64,000 nt of DNA from Adiantum capillus-veneris (taxonomy: Eukaryota > Streptophyta > Polypodiopsida > Polypodiales > Pteridaceae): positions 28,141,469-28,205,468 of the forward strand of contig CM043942.1 of assembly GCA_014529385.2 (NCBI GenBank), read 5' to 3'. How positions within the stretch are numbered: position 1 is the stretch's first letter; every line of letters starts with the position of its first letter. The notes below the pieces were generated by a model that had not been told where the DNA came from, did not search any database, and saw nothing but the letters and a program-made list of their open reading frames with translations. Of the stretch, positions 12,163 through 23,950 are shown piece by piece. Made by a program: the position numbers and the translations under genes.

Positions 12163-13520
12163 ATGGCTGACAATAATAAATAGAGTAGAATGAATATTGA
12201 TGACTTTGATTTTTCACATGAAGGTGCTACTAATGATGTCCCTATGCTTGTGAATTATCTTGTTACCAAGCTACAAAAAGCAATGGGCAACCCCACTCTA
12301 CAAGGCGAAGTTGTTCAACTACTTTGCACCCATGGGATTCTCCAAACTCCCCAAGAAGAGAGAGTTCTTAGGAAGCCTCTTGGAGAGACTACAAAAAGAA
12401 GACTCTCTCTGGTGAGAGAAGAGAAGGAACCCTACAAATTATAACTAAGTGAGTCTCCAAAACCTTTGAAAGATGTGGCTCCATGACAGCGACGATTAGA
12501 TCTCTAACTCCTTCTACGAGAAAAAGATTACCGCATACTCCCTCTCCTTGTAATCTCAAGAAGGAAGAGAGGAATCAAAGGAAGAAAAAGGAGAGAAAGA
12601 GGTCACCCTCTTCTCCATATTTATCAACTTATTCCTTGGAGAGAAAGATGCCACCCTGTTCTTTACCCTCATCACCTTCCTCTTCTTTTGATGAAAGCAG
12701 TGGCTTATCCCCTAAAGAGCAAAAAAGGAGAGGGCATCAGAAGTATTATGCCACTTGAAAAAGATCCAACAAGCTCAAGAAGTTCAAGGAGGGAGGAAAG
12801 AATATCTCTTTTCTTACCTATGATGGCACCTTTGGTGCCACGAACAAAGTCTTGGCCTTTTTTTAGCAATTTGATGCAGCCTTTGGAGATGAGGGCTTCA
12901 CAAAGCCCTCTAAGCCACAACATGTAGCTATGCATTTTCAAAAATCCGCCAGACAATGTGGGCTAGTCTATGAGCTAATGGAGAAGCTCCAAGGACATGG
13001 AAAACACTAATAGATTCCATAATGATCAGTTTCTTGCAAGCAATGCCGAAGACAAATTTCTTACCAAATGGAAAAGTTTTAAGCTATCTCCCTATGGGTC
13101 TATACACAAATTTTCATTTCAAAGACACTATCTACAAAAAGATAGAATTTGGAGATAAAAACAACAGTTTCGTGCTGGGCTATTTAAAGACATGGCCAAA
13201 TATGTGAATTTTTAAAGGCCTAGACAATTTCTGTGGTCATACATCATACTATGGTCGCTTCACAAATTAATTTCCAACAAGGGGCTAAGAGGAATTCTGA
13301 GCCCATGAAAACTAAAGACCATGGAAACTAGAGGGAAGGACAATGCTAAAAATTCTACTAAAGGCAACTCTAGAAACAACAACCAAAAAGCTAGGGAGAA
13401 AGGACATGGCTATCACACTTGTCCCCAAAGAAATGCACGCAATGAGCCACCTAGAGCTTCTATGATTGAAACTCCAAAAGGGGATTCTCATTGCAAAGGA
13501 TCTCCCATTTCCTATGCTTG
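12163..13520 (+). pseudogene. Element E gag remnant
   Basis: An ATG at 12163 is followed within seven codons by a stop. A second Met at 12190 opens an 84-codon frame that begins with Asp- and Glu-rich sequence. The rest is Lys/Arg-rich with several frame changes. A possible knuckle remnant (GYHTCPQRN) lies near 13410. Assignment rests mainly on position between the LTR and the protease; sequence support is weak. Confidence 0.55.
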
Positions 13521-13544
13521 AGGAAATGTGAGATAACATGATGC

Positions 13545-13872
13545 CTTTATCCTTTTTGACCCTAGCTCAACTCACAACTTTACATCCACGGAGTTGGCCA
13601 CTAGTTTAGGCATACAAGATTTTGATATGGGAGACAATGTGACGGCTAATGGGGCTTTCAAGGGACAAAGCACCTTCGTTACTCTCTTGATTGGGAATTT
13701 GAGGCTTCATGTCCAAAGCTACATCAACAAAGAGGACTTTTTCATCTCCCATCTCCAACATGAGGATGCATATGTTCTCTTAGGGGCACCATGGTTCAAT
13801 CGCATGGCTGCCAATATGAAGTTCTCTGAAAGGAGAATATATTTTGAGTACAGAAAAAGAATATGTACATAG
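13545..13872 (+). pseudogene. Element E aspartic protease remnant
   Basis: The frame contains FDPSSTHNFTS where Gypsy proteases have DSGSTHNF, so the catalytic DSG triplet has become DPS. About 70 residues later YVLLGAPWFNR matches the ILG-x-PW flap-side motif. The protease would have matured the polyprotein; with this active site it cannot. Confidence 0.75.
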
Positions 13873-14109
13873 ATGCTAATGAGTTGGATAACATCATATC
13901 CCTTGTAAATATGCTTGCTTTTAATAAGTCAATGAAAAGATCAATTTCCGCATACATGATTTTTGTGAAGGAATTTGTAAATGATCTTAATGTTATTCTA
14001 GATAAAATAGTGGGCAATCAAGAGGGATTAGAGTTAATATATAAGTTTCTAAGTAAATTACAAGATGTTTTTATTGACCTTGAGAGCTACCTCCAAAACG
14101 AGGGAATGC

Positions 14110-15380
14110 TGATCACGTAATAGAGTTTCTATCAGGAAACTCACCGCCTAATAAGCCTCCTTATCGAGTCTCACAAGCTCAACAAGAGGAATTCTTGAAC
14201 TGGTAGAAAAGGGGACGATGAGGCCTAGCTCTTCACCATTTTGTTCACCAATCCTCTTAGTCCAAAAGAAAGACGGCATATATTGTATGTGTGTCGACTA
14301 TAGAGCACTAAATAGAATTACTATCAAAAATAGATTTCCCGTGCCATGGGTAGAAGATCTATTTGATAAATTAAAAGGGTCTACCTACTTCAATAAGGTT
14401 GACCTTAAAAGTGGCTATTATCAGATAAGGGTAGTCAATGAAGATATCGTAAAGACCGCTTTTTGTATGACAATTGATCTTTATGAATATCTTGTCATGA
14501 ATTTTGTCTTGGCAAATGCTCCAGTCACATTCAACCGCTTAAAGGTGAAACTATTTAGGCCCTACTACAAGTTTTCTAGGAGGTTTCACTGTTGATACCA
14601 TAATCTACTCCAATTCTTTTGAGGAGCATAAGCAACATCTCCAGGTAAGCTTTTAAGTTCTAAGAGAGGATAAACATTTCATTAATCAATAGAGAAATGT
14701 GAATTTTTCCTACAAGAGATTCAATACTTAGATCACATTATCTCTCAAGATGGCATTCGAATGAACGTTAGAGATAATAAAAGGATGGCCTAATCCAAGG
14801 AATCTACACAAGCTACAAAATTTTATTGGTATGTGTGCATACTATAGATGCTTCATAGAGAAAATCTGGCTAATAGCAGTACCATTACACGACTTAACAA
14901 AAAAGAACGTTAGGTATACATGGACTACAAAAGAGCAAGATTCCTTTGACAAGCTCAAAGGAAAGATTATGTCTCAACCCATGCTTACACTATTGGATCT
15001 CTCAAAGCCATTTGAGGTCCAATGTGATGCTTGTGGCGATCGCCTTTGACCAGTTTTGCTTCAAGAAGGGCATGCCATAGCATTCAAGAGTTGAAGACTT
15101 ATCTCCAATGAGTGAGTATTGGGAATATAGGAAAAGGATCTACTAGATCTACATATATACCCTACACTCATGGAAGCACTATCTTTTGGAGACTCCATTC
15201 ATCCTACGTACGGATCACCAAAGCCTCCAGGATTTCATGATGCAAACCAAGCTCTTCGACAAACAAATGAGGTGGACAAATTTTCTTTCACAATTTAATT
15301 TTCATATTGCTATTTGAGCATTGTTGGCAAGCACAATCAAGTGGCCAATGCATAATCATGATGGCCAAGATCAAATGCAT
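14110..15380 (+). pseudogene. Element E reverse transcriptase and RNase H remnant
   Basis: At 14218-14595 there is clear Gypsy RT sequence: SPILLVQKKDG, CVDYRALNRITIKNRFPVP, FNKVDLKSGYYQIRV and a decayed form of FGLxNAPxTF. The catalytic YxDD box is destroyed: near 14600 the frame reads TVDTIIYS, so the second Asp is gone. RNase H follows (YYRCFIEKIW, FEVQCDACGDRL at about 15010-15045) with many stops. The copy is inactive. Confidence 0.88.
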
Positions 15381-15382
15381 TA

Positions 15383-16340
15383 TTTGTAGCAACTCACAAT
15401 GATCTATCTTTTATGATAGAAGAGTATGCTATTGATCCCAATTTGAAGGATGAAATTTCAGCCCTTGCCTTAGGGAAGAAAGAGGAACCATTCACCTTGC
15501 AGGATGTTTATCTCCTCTATGGTAATAGGCTATGTGTTCCTAACTCGCTTCGTGAGAAAGTAATGTATGAATCCCATGCTCCTCCTTATGCATGGAATAA
15601 AGGGATTCAACCTACTCTTTGAGGAGTAGAGACATACTTCTATTGACCCACCATGAAAGTAGACATACAAGATTAAGTTTCAAAATATGTGGTATGCCAA
15701 AAGACAAAGTATGATAGAGGGAAGAAACCTAGATTACTCTAGTCACTGACAATTCCTAATTAACCATGGGAGAGCATATCCATGGATTTTATCTTTGGAT
15801 TTTCCAAGTCTACCCATGGAAATGTAAGAATATAGACAATAGTCAACAAATTTAGCAAACAAGCATATTGTATACTTGTCAAAAAGACTATTAAGGCACA
15901 CCAAATGGCAACACTCTTCATATATCATATTTTTAAATACCATGGCTTGCCAACATCTATAGTGTCGGATAGAGATCCTAGAATGACCAGTAATATTTGG
16001 AGGGTCTCTCTGAGAATATCTTCGGCCTATCACCCACAAATGAATGGCCAAAGTGAGCTAGCTAACCTTACAATTCTAGGTCAGCTAAAAACCTATGTCA
16101 CAGAAGTAGATCAATGCTCACAATGGGAGAAGTACTTGCCTCTTGTAGAGTATACATACAATAACACCATACATACTTCTACACAAAAGGCATCTTTTGA
16201 GGTCATAGAGGGAAGGTCTAAAAGTCCCTTGCTACTTAAGGTACATGGGAAGATCTTTGTCATTGATGAGTATAGTCGAGATCTACAAGAGTCTTTTCAA
16301 AAGATTAAAGAGGCTATATCCATCTCACAACAATGGTAAA
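15383..16340 (+). pseudogene. Element E integrase remnant
   Basis: The N-terminal zinc region is partly visible (VMYESHAPPYA, then VVCQKTKYDRG), followed by a core with ISMDFIF, VSDRDPRMTS and NGQSELAN, which keep the positions of the DDE triad. Stops at several places break the frame, the longest open part being 15905-16339. Integrase would insert the cDNA into chromosomes. Confidence 0.85.
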
Positions 16341-16800
16341 AGGATACTTCTAACAAGCACAGAAGAGCCTTAGCTTTTAAGGAAAATGATTGGGTCTTGC
16401 TAAAATTCTCCAAGGCCACTTTAAGAAAAACTATGGATAAGAATCCTACGGGCCACCAGAAGTATTATGCTAAGTTAGCAAAAATATACTATGGTCCTTT
16501 TCAAATTCTTAAGCCAATCAACGAGATGTCTTATCAATTAAATTTTCCCAATCATTGGCTCATACAAAATGCTTTTCATGTGAGCCTACTCAAGCCTTAC
16601 AATGGAGAGCCACCAACAGAACCAATAAATGAAGACTCTCTAGAGATCAAGGATCAAGGAGAGGTGCTACAAACCCGAATCCATCCTTCGACATGAAGAC
16701 AAGGTGCTAAGAAATGGTAAGATTATTCGACTGTATCTTATTAAATTCAAGAATTATCCTTTTGAGGATGCTAGATGGATGCAAGGAACTAGCTTAAGGA
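16341..16800 (+). pseudogene. Element E integrase C-terminus and chromodomain-like end
   Basis: An open part at 16397-16696 contains YYGPFQILKPINEMSYQL and IQNAFHVSLLKPY, the usual Gypsy integrase C-terminal sequence. In another frame just after (about 16677-16790), ILRHEDKVLRNGKI and LIKFKNYPFEDARW match a chromodomain, which places E with the chromoviruses. A frameshift separates the two. Confidence 0.75.
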
Positions 16801-17589
16801 TGATATGAACCTTGTCAATTATTAGTGCTCACAATGCTACAATAGAGTAAGCAAATGTAAATGCATTTCAAATGACAATGGTTTTATCTTAAAAGAATCT
16901 CTCATTTTTTTGTTATTGTGCACAAATTTAACAAGTATGCATGCTTAGGATCATGTTTGTGGCGAATTCGTTACTCTACTTTGGAAATGTGAAATGGACT
17001 AAAGAGAAGACATGATTGCGACAGCTAAGTCTCTCAAGCACCAAATGAATTAGTCATCAATTCTAGAATGATGTCGTAGGGTAGAAAGGGATCTTTCACC
17101 CGCTAGGAAACCATGGACTAATGACTAGGCCTTACCTTCTCTACCTCATAGTCGAGGACGACTATGATTTCAAGAGAGAAGTAATGTCATAAAATCTAAT
17201 ATCCACCTATCCCAAATGATTTTCTCATATTGAGCTGATCATTTAATATGAGGAGATAAATGGGAACAAGAGTTAGGATACATATATGTGCTGCTAGACC
17301 CATTCTTAGTAGGGGACCAAGAGGAGAGATAAACTCATCTCAATAAGGGTCCAAATGGAGAGAGGTCTACCAAGGAGAAATATGCACCTATTGGAGCATT
17401 AAAAGACCTTAGTTTAAGCTTCATTAAAGCCTCCAAATTTGAGTGATAAAAAGTCCTTAGGCCTAGAACCTTTAGGTAAGACTTTGGCTAACTTTAGGTG
17501 CTTGAGGTTCTTGAGGTGCTTGAGCCCAAAAGCCAAAAACTAGTCCTACAAAGGAGGGAGTGAGATATACATGTAGGAGCACGAGAAAG

Positions 17590-17591
<2 letters not shown>

Positions 17592-17624
<33 letters not shown>

Positions 17625-17632
17625 AGAGTCAC
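17592..17632. repeat. Homopolymer of 41 C
   Basis: Forty-one consecutive C on the plus strand inside the E LTR. The matching position in the inverted 5' piece has a CA repeat. Homopolymers this long are error-prone in sequencing and assembly. Confidence 0.95.
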
Positions 17633-17789
17633 CCTTCCACAAGAGGCATAAAGGACACATGTCAGACCCGTAGCCAAGTTACTTCAAATTAAACTAGAAT
17701 GCTATTGGGCAGCCTACCAAGAGGTCCAATGAGAGTTGAGAAACCCACGTGCAAGCTTAATTCCTATTGGCGATTTGACATAAAGAGCC

Positions 17790-17793
<4 letters not shown>

Positions 17794-17850
<57 letters not shown>
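17794..17850. repeat. (AG)28 microsatellite
   Basis: Pure AG run inside the E LTR, matching the GA run at 6767-6846. Confidence 0.97.
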
Positions 17851-17853
<3 letters not shown>

Positions 17854-18295
17854 TCAACCTAGCTAGAATGCACTAGATGCAAGCTCATTGGCCCAAGACT
17901 AGGGCTTGTCAATGAAAGGCCTTGGTCATATCAAGCAAGGGGTGTAGCATTAAGACAAGTGTCCTCCTTTCCATCTTCATGGCATCAACAAGGTCTCAAG
18001 GAACACAAAGAATGTATTGTATCAAGTCTCTTTATGGGAGAACATATAATACAAAATCCTTTTGGAAGGGGGACGGCTCCCTGTAAATGCGGTTCTCAAC
18101 TATTGTCAATTTCTCAAATTCTCTCTTTTACAAGTATTGTTCATGCCAAGCTACCTAGGTGTAATGTTTATATTGATATCTTTAATCAAGCATTTCCTCT
18201 CCACCTTCATTAGGAATTTTCTTAATGAAATGCTCACTATTGTCAGTTTAATTTTGCTACAATCAATGGTATTAGCCTAATTCTGTTACAAAGGG

Positions 18296-18366
18296 TGAGC
18301 ACACGTGCATGCATGTGTGCGCACATGCACGCACGCACGCACGCGCACGCACACACACACATACAC
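18296..18366. repeat. Alternating GCAC/CA purine-pyrimidine repeat
   Basis: TGCATGCATGTGTGCGCACATGCACGC-type sequence running into CACACA. It continues the R repeat beyond the E insertion: copy 3 of R shows a similar TGCATGCGCACGCACA stretch right after AAGGG. Alternating purine-pyrimidine DNA can adopt Z form. Confidence 0.8.
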
Positions 18367-19084
18367 GTTTGTGGCTCCTTATGAAGTATTTTCACTAAAA
18401 TATTCCTCTAACTTCCACTTATATTTTTTATATATATTTTCACCTTATCTCATTGACTTCTTCCCCATGATAGCTAAAATTTTTACCTTTTTTACCTAGC
18501 CTAACCTGGTGGCTTGCTTTGATATAAGTGCACATAATTTTTGAGTCGATGGATGGCCTGCCCTCCTTTGATTTTGTGGGTAAACAACATGTATAGATAC
18601 TGGCTCTGTTCTCAATAGGATAATATGAAGGCTGATGGGTTTATTGTCTTGTGGTAATTACTTGGAATATTTTCCCTGCTTTGGTCCCAATGGGAGAATT
18701 TGACTCTTTTGGGCATGATAGAGCGGATGAGTATACTGCTTCATATCACAACCTTGGGAAGGTTTGTGCTACTGGAGGGCTACTTTGTTGAGTCTTCACC
18801 TAACACTGCCCTCTTTGAGGGTACCTCCTACCAGCTCTCTCTTTGTGACTGATTTTTTCCTATAAATTTATGGTTTCACTAAATTTTTCCCTAAGTAATT
18901 CTTTGTATTTTTGATCATAATTGTTTTCCCTCTCTATCCCTTCTCTTGCCTCTCTTACCCTACTTGCTTAAAATCTTGACTCTACCTGTTTATTTTAGGT
19001 GCTAACCATTGGTTATACAAAATAAGGCATTATGCCTTAGTGATGGTAAATTAACCATAATCTTAGTAGAAAACCAACCTTGCC
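18367..19084. other. No recognised feature
   Basis: T-rich sequence with short frames only; nothing supported. Confidence 0.5.
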
Positions 19085-19315
19085 TATAATGATGTGCACA
19101 TGACTTAAAACTCCTATAGGAGGACTTAAAACTCCTAAAGTCAATACTAGATATTATTATGTTAAAATTTGCTTCATTTTGGACTTCTTGATGTTGTACT
19201 TCTTTTGTAAGGCTCACACTTGACTTTTTTATTCTCATAAACTTCATGAGACAGTAGGCCCATACACAATGGGCCTACTATGCCTGGGTAAGGGTGGGTG
19301 CATGCGCACGCACAT
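19085..19315 (+). repeat. Repeat R, copy 3 (terminal part)
   Basis: Matches the end of R copy 1 on the opposite strand, including ATATTATTATGTTAAAATTTGC and the hairpin CAGTAGGCCCAT/ATGGGCCTACTA. After GGGTAAGGG it runs uninterrupted into TGGGTGCATGCGCACGCACA, showing the empty site that E occupies in copy 1. Confidence 0.75.
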
Positions 19316-20260
19316 TATAAGGTCCTCCTCTTAGCCCTTACTCTTGATGACAAATCTAAGCCGTCTACTTTTCAAATACGATCAAATAAATTTGGTCTAT
19401 AGTCAAAGCAGCCTAGCTATGCACAAGACACTTTCGATTTTCACCATGGGAACGTGGATATAACCAATGCATGGGATATTAATTTTATCTCAAGAAAAAA
19501 TAAATTTGCATAAGAAAACAAAGAAAGAATAAGGGTAAGGTGAAAAAGTAACTTGTTGGAAAACTAGCTTGCTGCATAAGCCACTTGTTGGGAAAGTAGC
19601 CTCTTGCATAAGCCACATATTGAAAAAGTAGCCACTTGTAGGAAAAGTAGCTTCTTGCATAAGTAGCTTGTTGGAGAAGCTTTGAATAGGAAGAAATGAT
19701 ACCAAGATATGAAAAAGTAACTTATTAAGAGTAGTTAAGGACCTTATCAAATTAAGCTTAAAAGGAGGCCTTCCCTACTCATTGAACACTTCACTTCTCT
19801 TCACATTTTGAAAGTGCAATCTTGATAGTGAGCTGTGAAAGCCAAATCTAATCCTCCTTCATACACACCGTACACACACCTCTCTCCTTAAGAGAAGCCA
19901 TAATCATAATTCAAATTACCATTATACTCTTCACCTTCTCTCTCTTAACCTACAAACTTTCTATAGCTTGAATTTTGTTAACCTCTCTTTACTCCCATAG
20001 CCAAATTGGTGGTTTTCAAGAAAAGTGAAGCAAAAAAGAACTGGGTACATCAATACACTTCATCATTGTTCTTCCAAAGCAAGGAGAAGACCCTACCATA
20101 TACACACTACGTTTCGAAACCATAAGCCTCTTGTAGCAACATAATCAATCCTCTCCACGGTAGTAAAGGTATGCCTAAATCCCTTCGTAAAGAAGAATTT
20201 TTTAATCATTCATACACTATTACATGCATATTTTACAATACACTAGCATGTCCACTCTTA
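19316..20260 (+). mobile_element. Element F left LTR
   Basis: Pairs with 33527-34532. Includes an internal tandem array at about 19545-19680 with unit resembling CACTTGTTGGAAAAGTAGC. Similarity ends around TCCACTCTTA at 20260. The first bases read TA where the other copy reads TG. Confidence 0.75.
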
Positions 20261-21689
20261 GAAACTTTGCAATTTTTACACTACCATTGCATAGAAGGGT
20301 TTCACTTTTGCATAAGCACTCAAAGGAAGTTTTTGATTAATTGTCCAAAATTGCAAGTTGGTGCATTTCAAAGTTTGGTGTGTACCACGCATAGACACAC
20401 CAAGAAAAAGCTCATTATAGAAAGCAGATGCATTGTTCATTTCAAGTTTGTTTTGCAAATTCGAAGGGGGGAGTAAGGGGATAGCTTCACGGATTTCATG
20501 ACCGTGTTGCTTGAACATAAAACTCCCATCGCTTCCATGGAGATGTCCCATGGATGGCAAATGATGAAGAGGGACCAAAAATGGGATTCATTGAAGTCAG
20601 GGCTACCTCGAAACTTTCGTCTAGACAAAACCTTAAATTTCCACGAGATTGATGATTTTTAAGGTCTTGTTTGAGTAGAGAAATTAAAAGGGAATAGGAA
20701 TTAAGGGATTATCACACAAGGTGCTTAATTTAAATTTAAACTAGGATTAAAAACTTTACTGAGAATATTGATGTGGATAGTCCTAGCATAATATAGAGAT
20801 TTATGTGTGAAATTATCTTCGTGATTGGAAAAAGGCCGGTGCAGGTGCTTACATGTGGGATACAACGGGGGATGGTTCTTTTTGGCTAGGACTAATAACC
20901 GTTGGTCTATGTTGTGAGATCGGGTTCATTCAATTCCCTAGAACAGGGATTGAATGGGAGTGTGTCCCGGTCGGGTGAAATGGACCTGCGGATGCGTCTG
21001 GAAATCGGCCTAGTCTAGGTAGGCTTGATGCTGATGGAAAAAGGAGGAAGGAAAAAGGATCCATGGAGGGATCATGATAAGGGAGGAGGATGTGATTCAA
21101 TTAAGGGACTCTTCAAATTGTTGGTAAAAAGGAACCTTGGAAAGGCTAAGAACCTAAATAAACTATTTCGCAATTGTCCTCATCAGCCAGACCTTTGCTC
21201 TTCTTCTCGGGATTATTGATTTTAAAGAAACCTAAAGTAGATTATCTTTGAAGCATTTCCCACACAAGATAAAGAAAAAATAAGAACCGGAATCTGTGTA
21301 AAGGCACCGCCTCCACACATGGCGGAGGGGACAGGATATGCGAGTCTTGGGACGAGGATAGGGATATGCATGGAGAAGTATATGTGATTGCTTGAAAGAT
21401 AACTAGATAATTTTACCGTATATTAAAGGAAAAAGGAAGTAAAACTATTCTATAAAGAAAAAAGGTGTGAACGACCTGATAAATGCACATTTGCAAGGAT
21501 ATGCAACAGTTTGCATGCTGCTTTCAAATGCTTGAAATGTATTCTTGGTTTGACATGATTGGAATAATATTTTCTAGTATCATAGTATTACCTTGTGAAG
21601 GTGCATTTATCAAATGGTTCGGTGGGTGGGTGTATTTCAGAGGGTTAATTGCTGGCCAGAAAGTTGAACCCAATTTTATGTTGTGGGGA
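20261..21689. other. Left internal part of element F, no gene recognised
   Basis: No RT, integrase or gag motif on either strand. A purine stretch GAAGGGGGGAGTAAGGGG lies near 20463. A minus-strand frame of about 100 codons (20276-20578) has no recognisable motif. Confidence 0.5.
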
Positions 21690-21757
21690 CATTAGGTGAA
21701 ATTTGGACTCACAAAGGGGCCCTTTAAGGAGTTTGACTTTACCTCTCTCTACCAAAA
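21690..21757 (+). repeat. 68-bp direct repeat, left copy
   Basis: Identical over all 68 bases to 32757-32824. Its minus strand encodes part of the reading frame described at 32806-33222. It lies just outside the hairpin element and element G. Confidence 0.95.
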
Positions 21758-22071
21758 CAGGCGCATTGATAAACTTTTGCAAACAAACTCCAAAGTTGGT
21801 GGAGGTTTGACAGTTAGAATGTTCTCTTCAAGCTCTATCTACTGATATATAGCGCGCCATGAGATTCCTCATATTTTAGAAGATTCTTTTTTTGATTCAC
21901 TTAGATCCTGATAGAGTTGTCACGTCATAGGGTGAATCAAAAAAAGAATCTTCTAAAATATGAGGAATCTCATGGCGTACTATATATCAATAGATATAGC
22001 TTAAAGAGCACATTCTAATTGTCAAACCTCCGCCAACTTTGGAGTTTGTTTGCAAAAAAATATGTGCCCTG
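21758..22071. mobile_element. Long-hairpin MITE (about 314 bp)
   Basis: Arms of about 125 bp at 21776-21900 and 21932-22056 are inverted copies at roughly 93 percent identity, with a 31-bp spacer. The ends extend imperfectly to CAGGCGCAT on the left and the complement of CAGGGCACAT on the right, recalling the CAGG ends of hAT elements. No matching 8-bp target duplication was found, so the family is open. Confidence 0.8.
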
Positions 22072-22437
22072 CTTGTGATAGTTGCTTTTTTGATCATGTA
22101 ATGGATGGGCTTATTGACCTCTAGAAAATGTATCTTTGTTATATCCCTTAACAGGTTCATTATGTTCTAAGATCTGTCTTAAATCCTTCTTCCTCTAATT
22201 TTTCCTGGTGGTGGATATAATGAAATTGGTTATGAGTCCTTTGATATTTGATAGAAGTCCTTGAGAGAGAATTTCAAACTTAGCTAAATCTATTTATTGA
22301 TTTTGTAATTCTGTACACAGATCCGAGTCACAAGATGTAAAGGACAATGCTAATCTTGTTATTATTTAGCAAAAGGTCCGGTTACAAAATTTCAGGAAGT
22401 TAGAACTTGGACTTGTAGTTACATGGGCTAACATGGT
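22072..22437. other. Stretch between hairpin and element G coding end
   Basis: The 3' untranslated part and 3' LTR of element G are expected here, but nothing matches G's 5' LTR at 32342-32758. On the minus strand, TGTTAGCCCATGTAACTACA just after the G stop codon looks like an LTR start but has no partner in the window. Confidence 0.45.
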
Positions 22438-22623
22438 TTAGTTTGAGTACAAAAAAGAGGAGAATCTCGATAAAAGAAGATGAGGAAACTGAGAAGTAAG
22501 GCGTTCCCAATCTTCCCAAGAGGAATCATCAATGGGATAGCCCTTCCACTGGACTAAAACCTCCCGAATTGTTCGATGTCGTAGCTTCCTCTCCTTCATG
22601 TCTAAAATTTGCTCTGTTTCCAT
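22438..22623 (-). pseudogene. Element G chromodomain
   Basis: The frame contains REVLVQWKGYPIDDSSWEDW, a good match to the chromodomain core with its aromatic residues. In chromoviruses this domain sits at the end of integrase and steers insertion to particular chromatin. It is in frame with the integrase but separated by a TAG at 22624-22626, so it is no longer joined to it. Confidence 0.88.
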
Positions 22624-23945
22624 CTAGAATTCTTCTTGTGTGATAAGAATAGTATCTTCATCATTTATGATGTGAAGGGGATCCGCAACATATCTTTTTA
22701 GCAAGCTAACATGAAAAACACTGTGCACATACAAGTGAGGGGGTAAAGCGAGTTTGTAAGATTGGTCCCCTATCCTTCTCAAAATCTCAAAGGGTCCACA
22801 ATATCTATATGCTAACTTCCTGTATTTTCCCAATTTGAGTGAACTTCTCTTTGGTTTGACCCTAAGGAAAACTCTATCTCCTGCCTTAAAAATCCGGGGA
22901 GATCTATGTAAATTAGCATAACTCTTTTGCCTGTCACTTGCTCTCTTAAGGTTCTCCCTTATTGTTTTGACTTGGCGATCTATTTCTTCAAGTGTATTCT
23001 TTGTTGCAAGAACTGGGAGACTTGAGTCGGCCATTCTAAGAGGAATGATACAGTCTTGTCCATAAAGATCTTTGAATGGGGGCTTTCCTAGGCTTCTATG
23101 GTAGGAAGAATTATAAGCAAACTTCACTAAGGGTAAGTATTTGATCCAAAGATGAGGTTGTTGACTGCAATATGATCTCAACATATCTTCTATGACATGA
23201 TTAACTCTTTTGGTTTGTCCATTAGTCTCTGGATGATAGGCTGAACTCAGGTTTAATTGAGTGCCTAAGGATTGGAACATGGCCTTCCAAAACTTAGAGG
23301 TAAACTTGGCATCATGATCACTGATTATCCTAGCAGGTATTCCATGTAATCTGATAATTTCTTTTACAAAAATTTGAGAAATATCTGCTGTAGAGGTGGT
23401 GGTTTTGACTAGGACAAAGTGAGCTACTTTGGTGAGTTTATCCACCACCACAAAACTTGAATCAAAATTATCAGCAGTCTTGGGTTACCTTGTTACAAAA
23501 TCCATACTGATGAACTCCCATTTCATTGTAGGTATATCCAATGGTTGTAGCTTCCCACGAATCTTAACTCTTTCAGCCCTCACCTTTTGGCGTACGAAAC
23601 ACTTCTTAACATACTCTAAGGTATCCTTTTTCATCTTAGGACAATAGAAAATTTTTTAAAGGGAAGCAAACATTTTGTGATAACCGGGGTGAGCTGCAAG
23701 GAGAGTTTCATGAGCTTCCTTTAGTATTTGCATCCTTAAGCATGTAGGTATGCAAAATTGATTCCTGAAGAATAAGAGTCCATCTTGAATAGAGTAGTCT
23801 TTTTGAAATTGAGCTTGGATTTCTTGGATCAACGGACCAAATTGCTCATCAATTTGGAGGGCGGTTTGAACTTCTTCGGGTAGAGTTGAGTGGACTAGCG
23901 TAATGGCAAGGGCCACTATTGGTCGGCTTAGAGCATTTGCAGCTT
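22624..23945 (-). pseudogene. Element G integrase, with end of RNase H
   Basis: At the right edge the sequence resumes the RNase H end (ANALSR) directly after the Copia insertion. A zinc region with EAHETLLAAHPGYHK and a poor second half (KKCFVRQ, second Cys lost) follows near 23590-23700, then a core open at 22624-23451. ISMDF and IISDHDAKFTS carry the two Asp. The Glu of the DDE triad is replaced by Lys in NGQTKRVN. The C-terminal region has CGPFEILRRIGDQSYKLALP and HSVFHVSLLKRY. Stops interrupt near 23480 and 23650. Inactive. Confidence 0.88.
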
Positions 23946-23950
23946 GATTT
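23946..23950 (+). repeat. Target site duplication of Copia, left copy (GATTT)
   Basis: GATTT precedes the left LTR and recurs at 29183-29187 right after the right LTR. Removing the insert and one GATTT makes the G RNase H sequence continuous. Confidence 0.95.

Larger units (their letters stand above)
9152..18290 (+). mobile_element. Element E: old chromovirus-like Ty3/Gypsy retrotransposon with rearranged 5' LTR
   Basis: The order is rearranged 5' LTR, degenerate Met-type primer site, gag, protease, RT, RNase H, integrase, chromodomain-like tail, polypurine stretch, 3' LTR. The 3' LTR is followed by AAGGG (18291-18295). The same AAGGG precedes the LTR start in the inverted piece at 9832 (CCCTT at 9833-9837 on the plus strand). 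This 5-bp match is the target duplication and ties the pieces to one insertion. Every coding domain is broken. The flanking DNA is repeat R. Confidence 0.75.
17185..18290 (+). mobile_element. Element E 3' LTR
   Basis: Starts TGTCATAAAATC just after a purine-rich stretch (AAGAGAGAAGTAA), ends TTACA and is followed by AAGGG. At 1106 bp it is the only intact copy of this LTR in the window. It contains a 41-base C run and an AG microsatellite. Confidence 0.88.
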
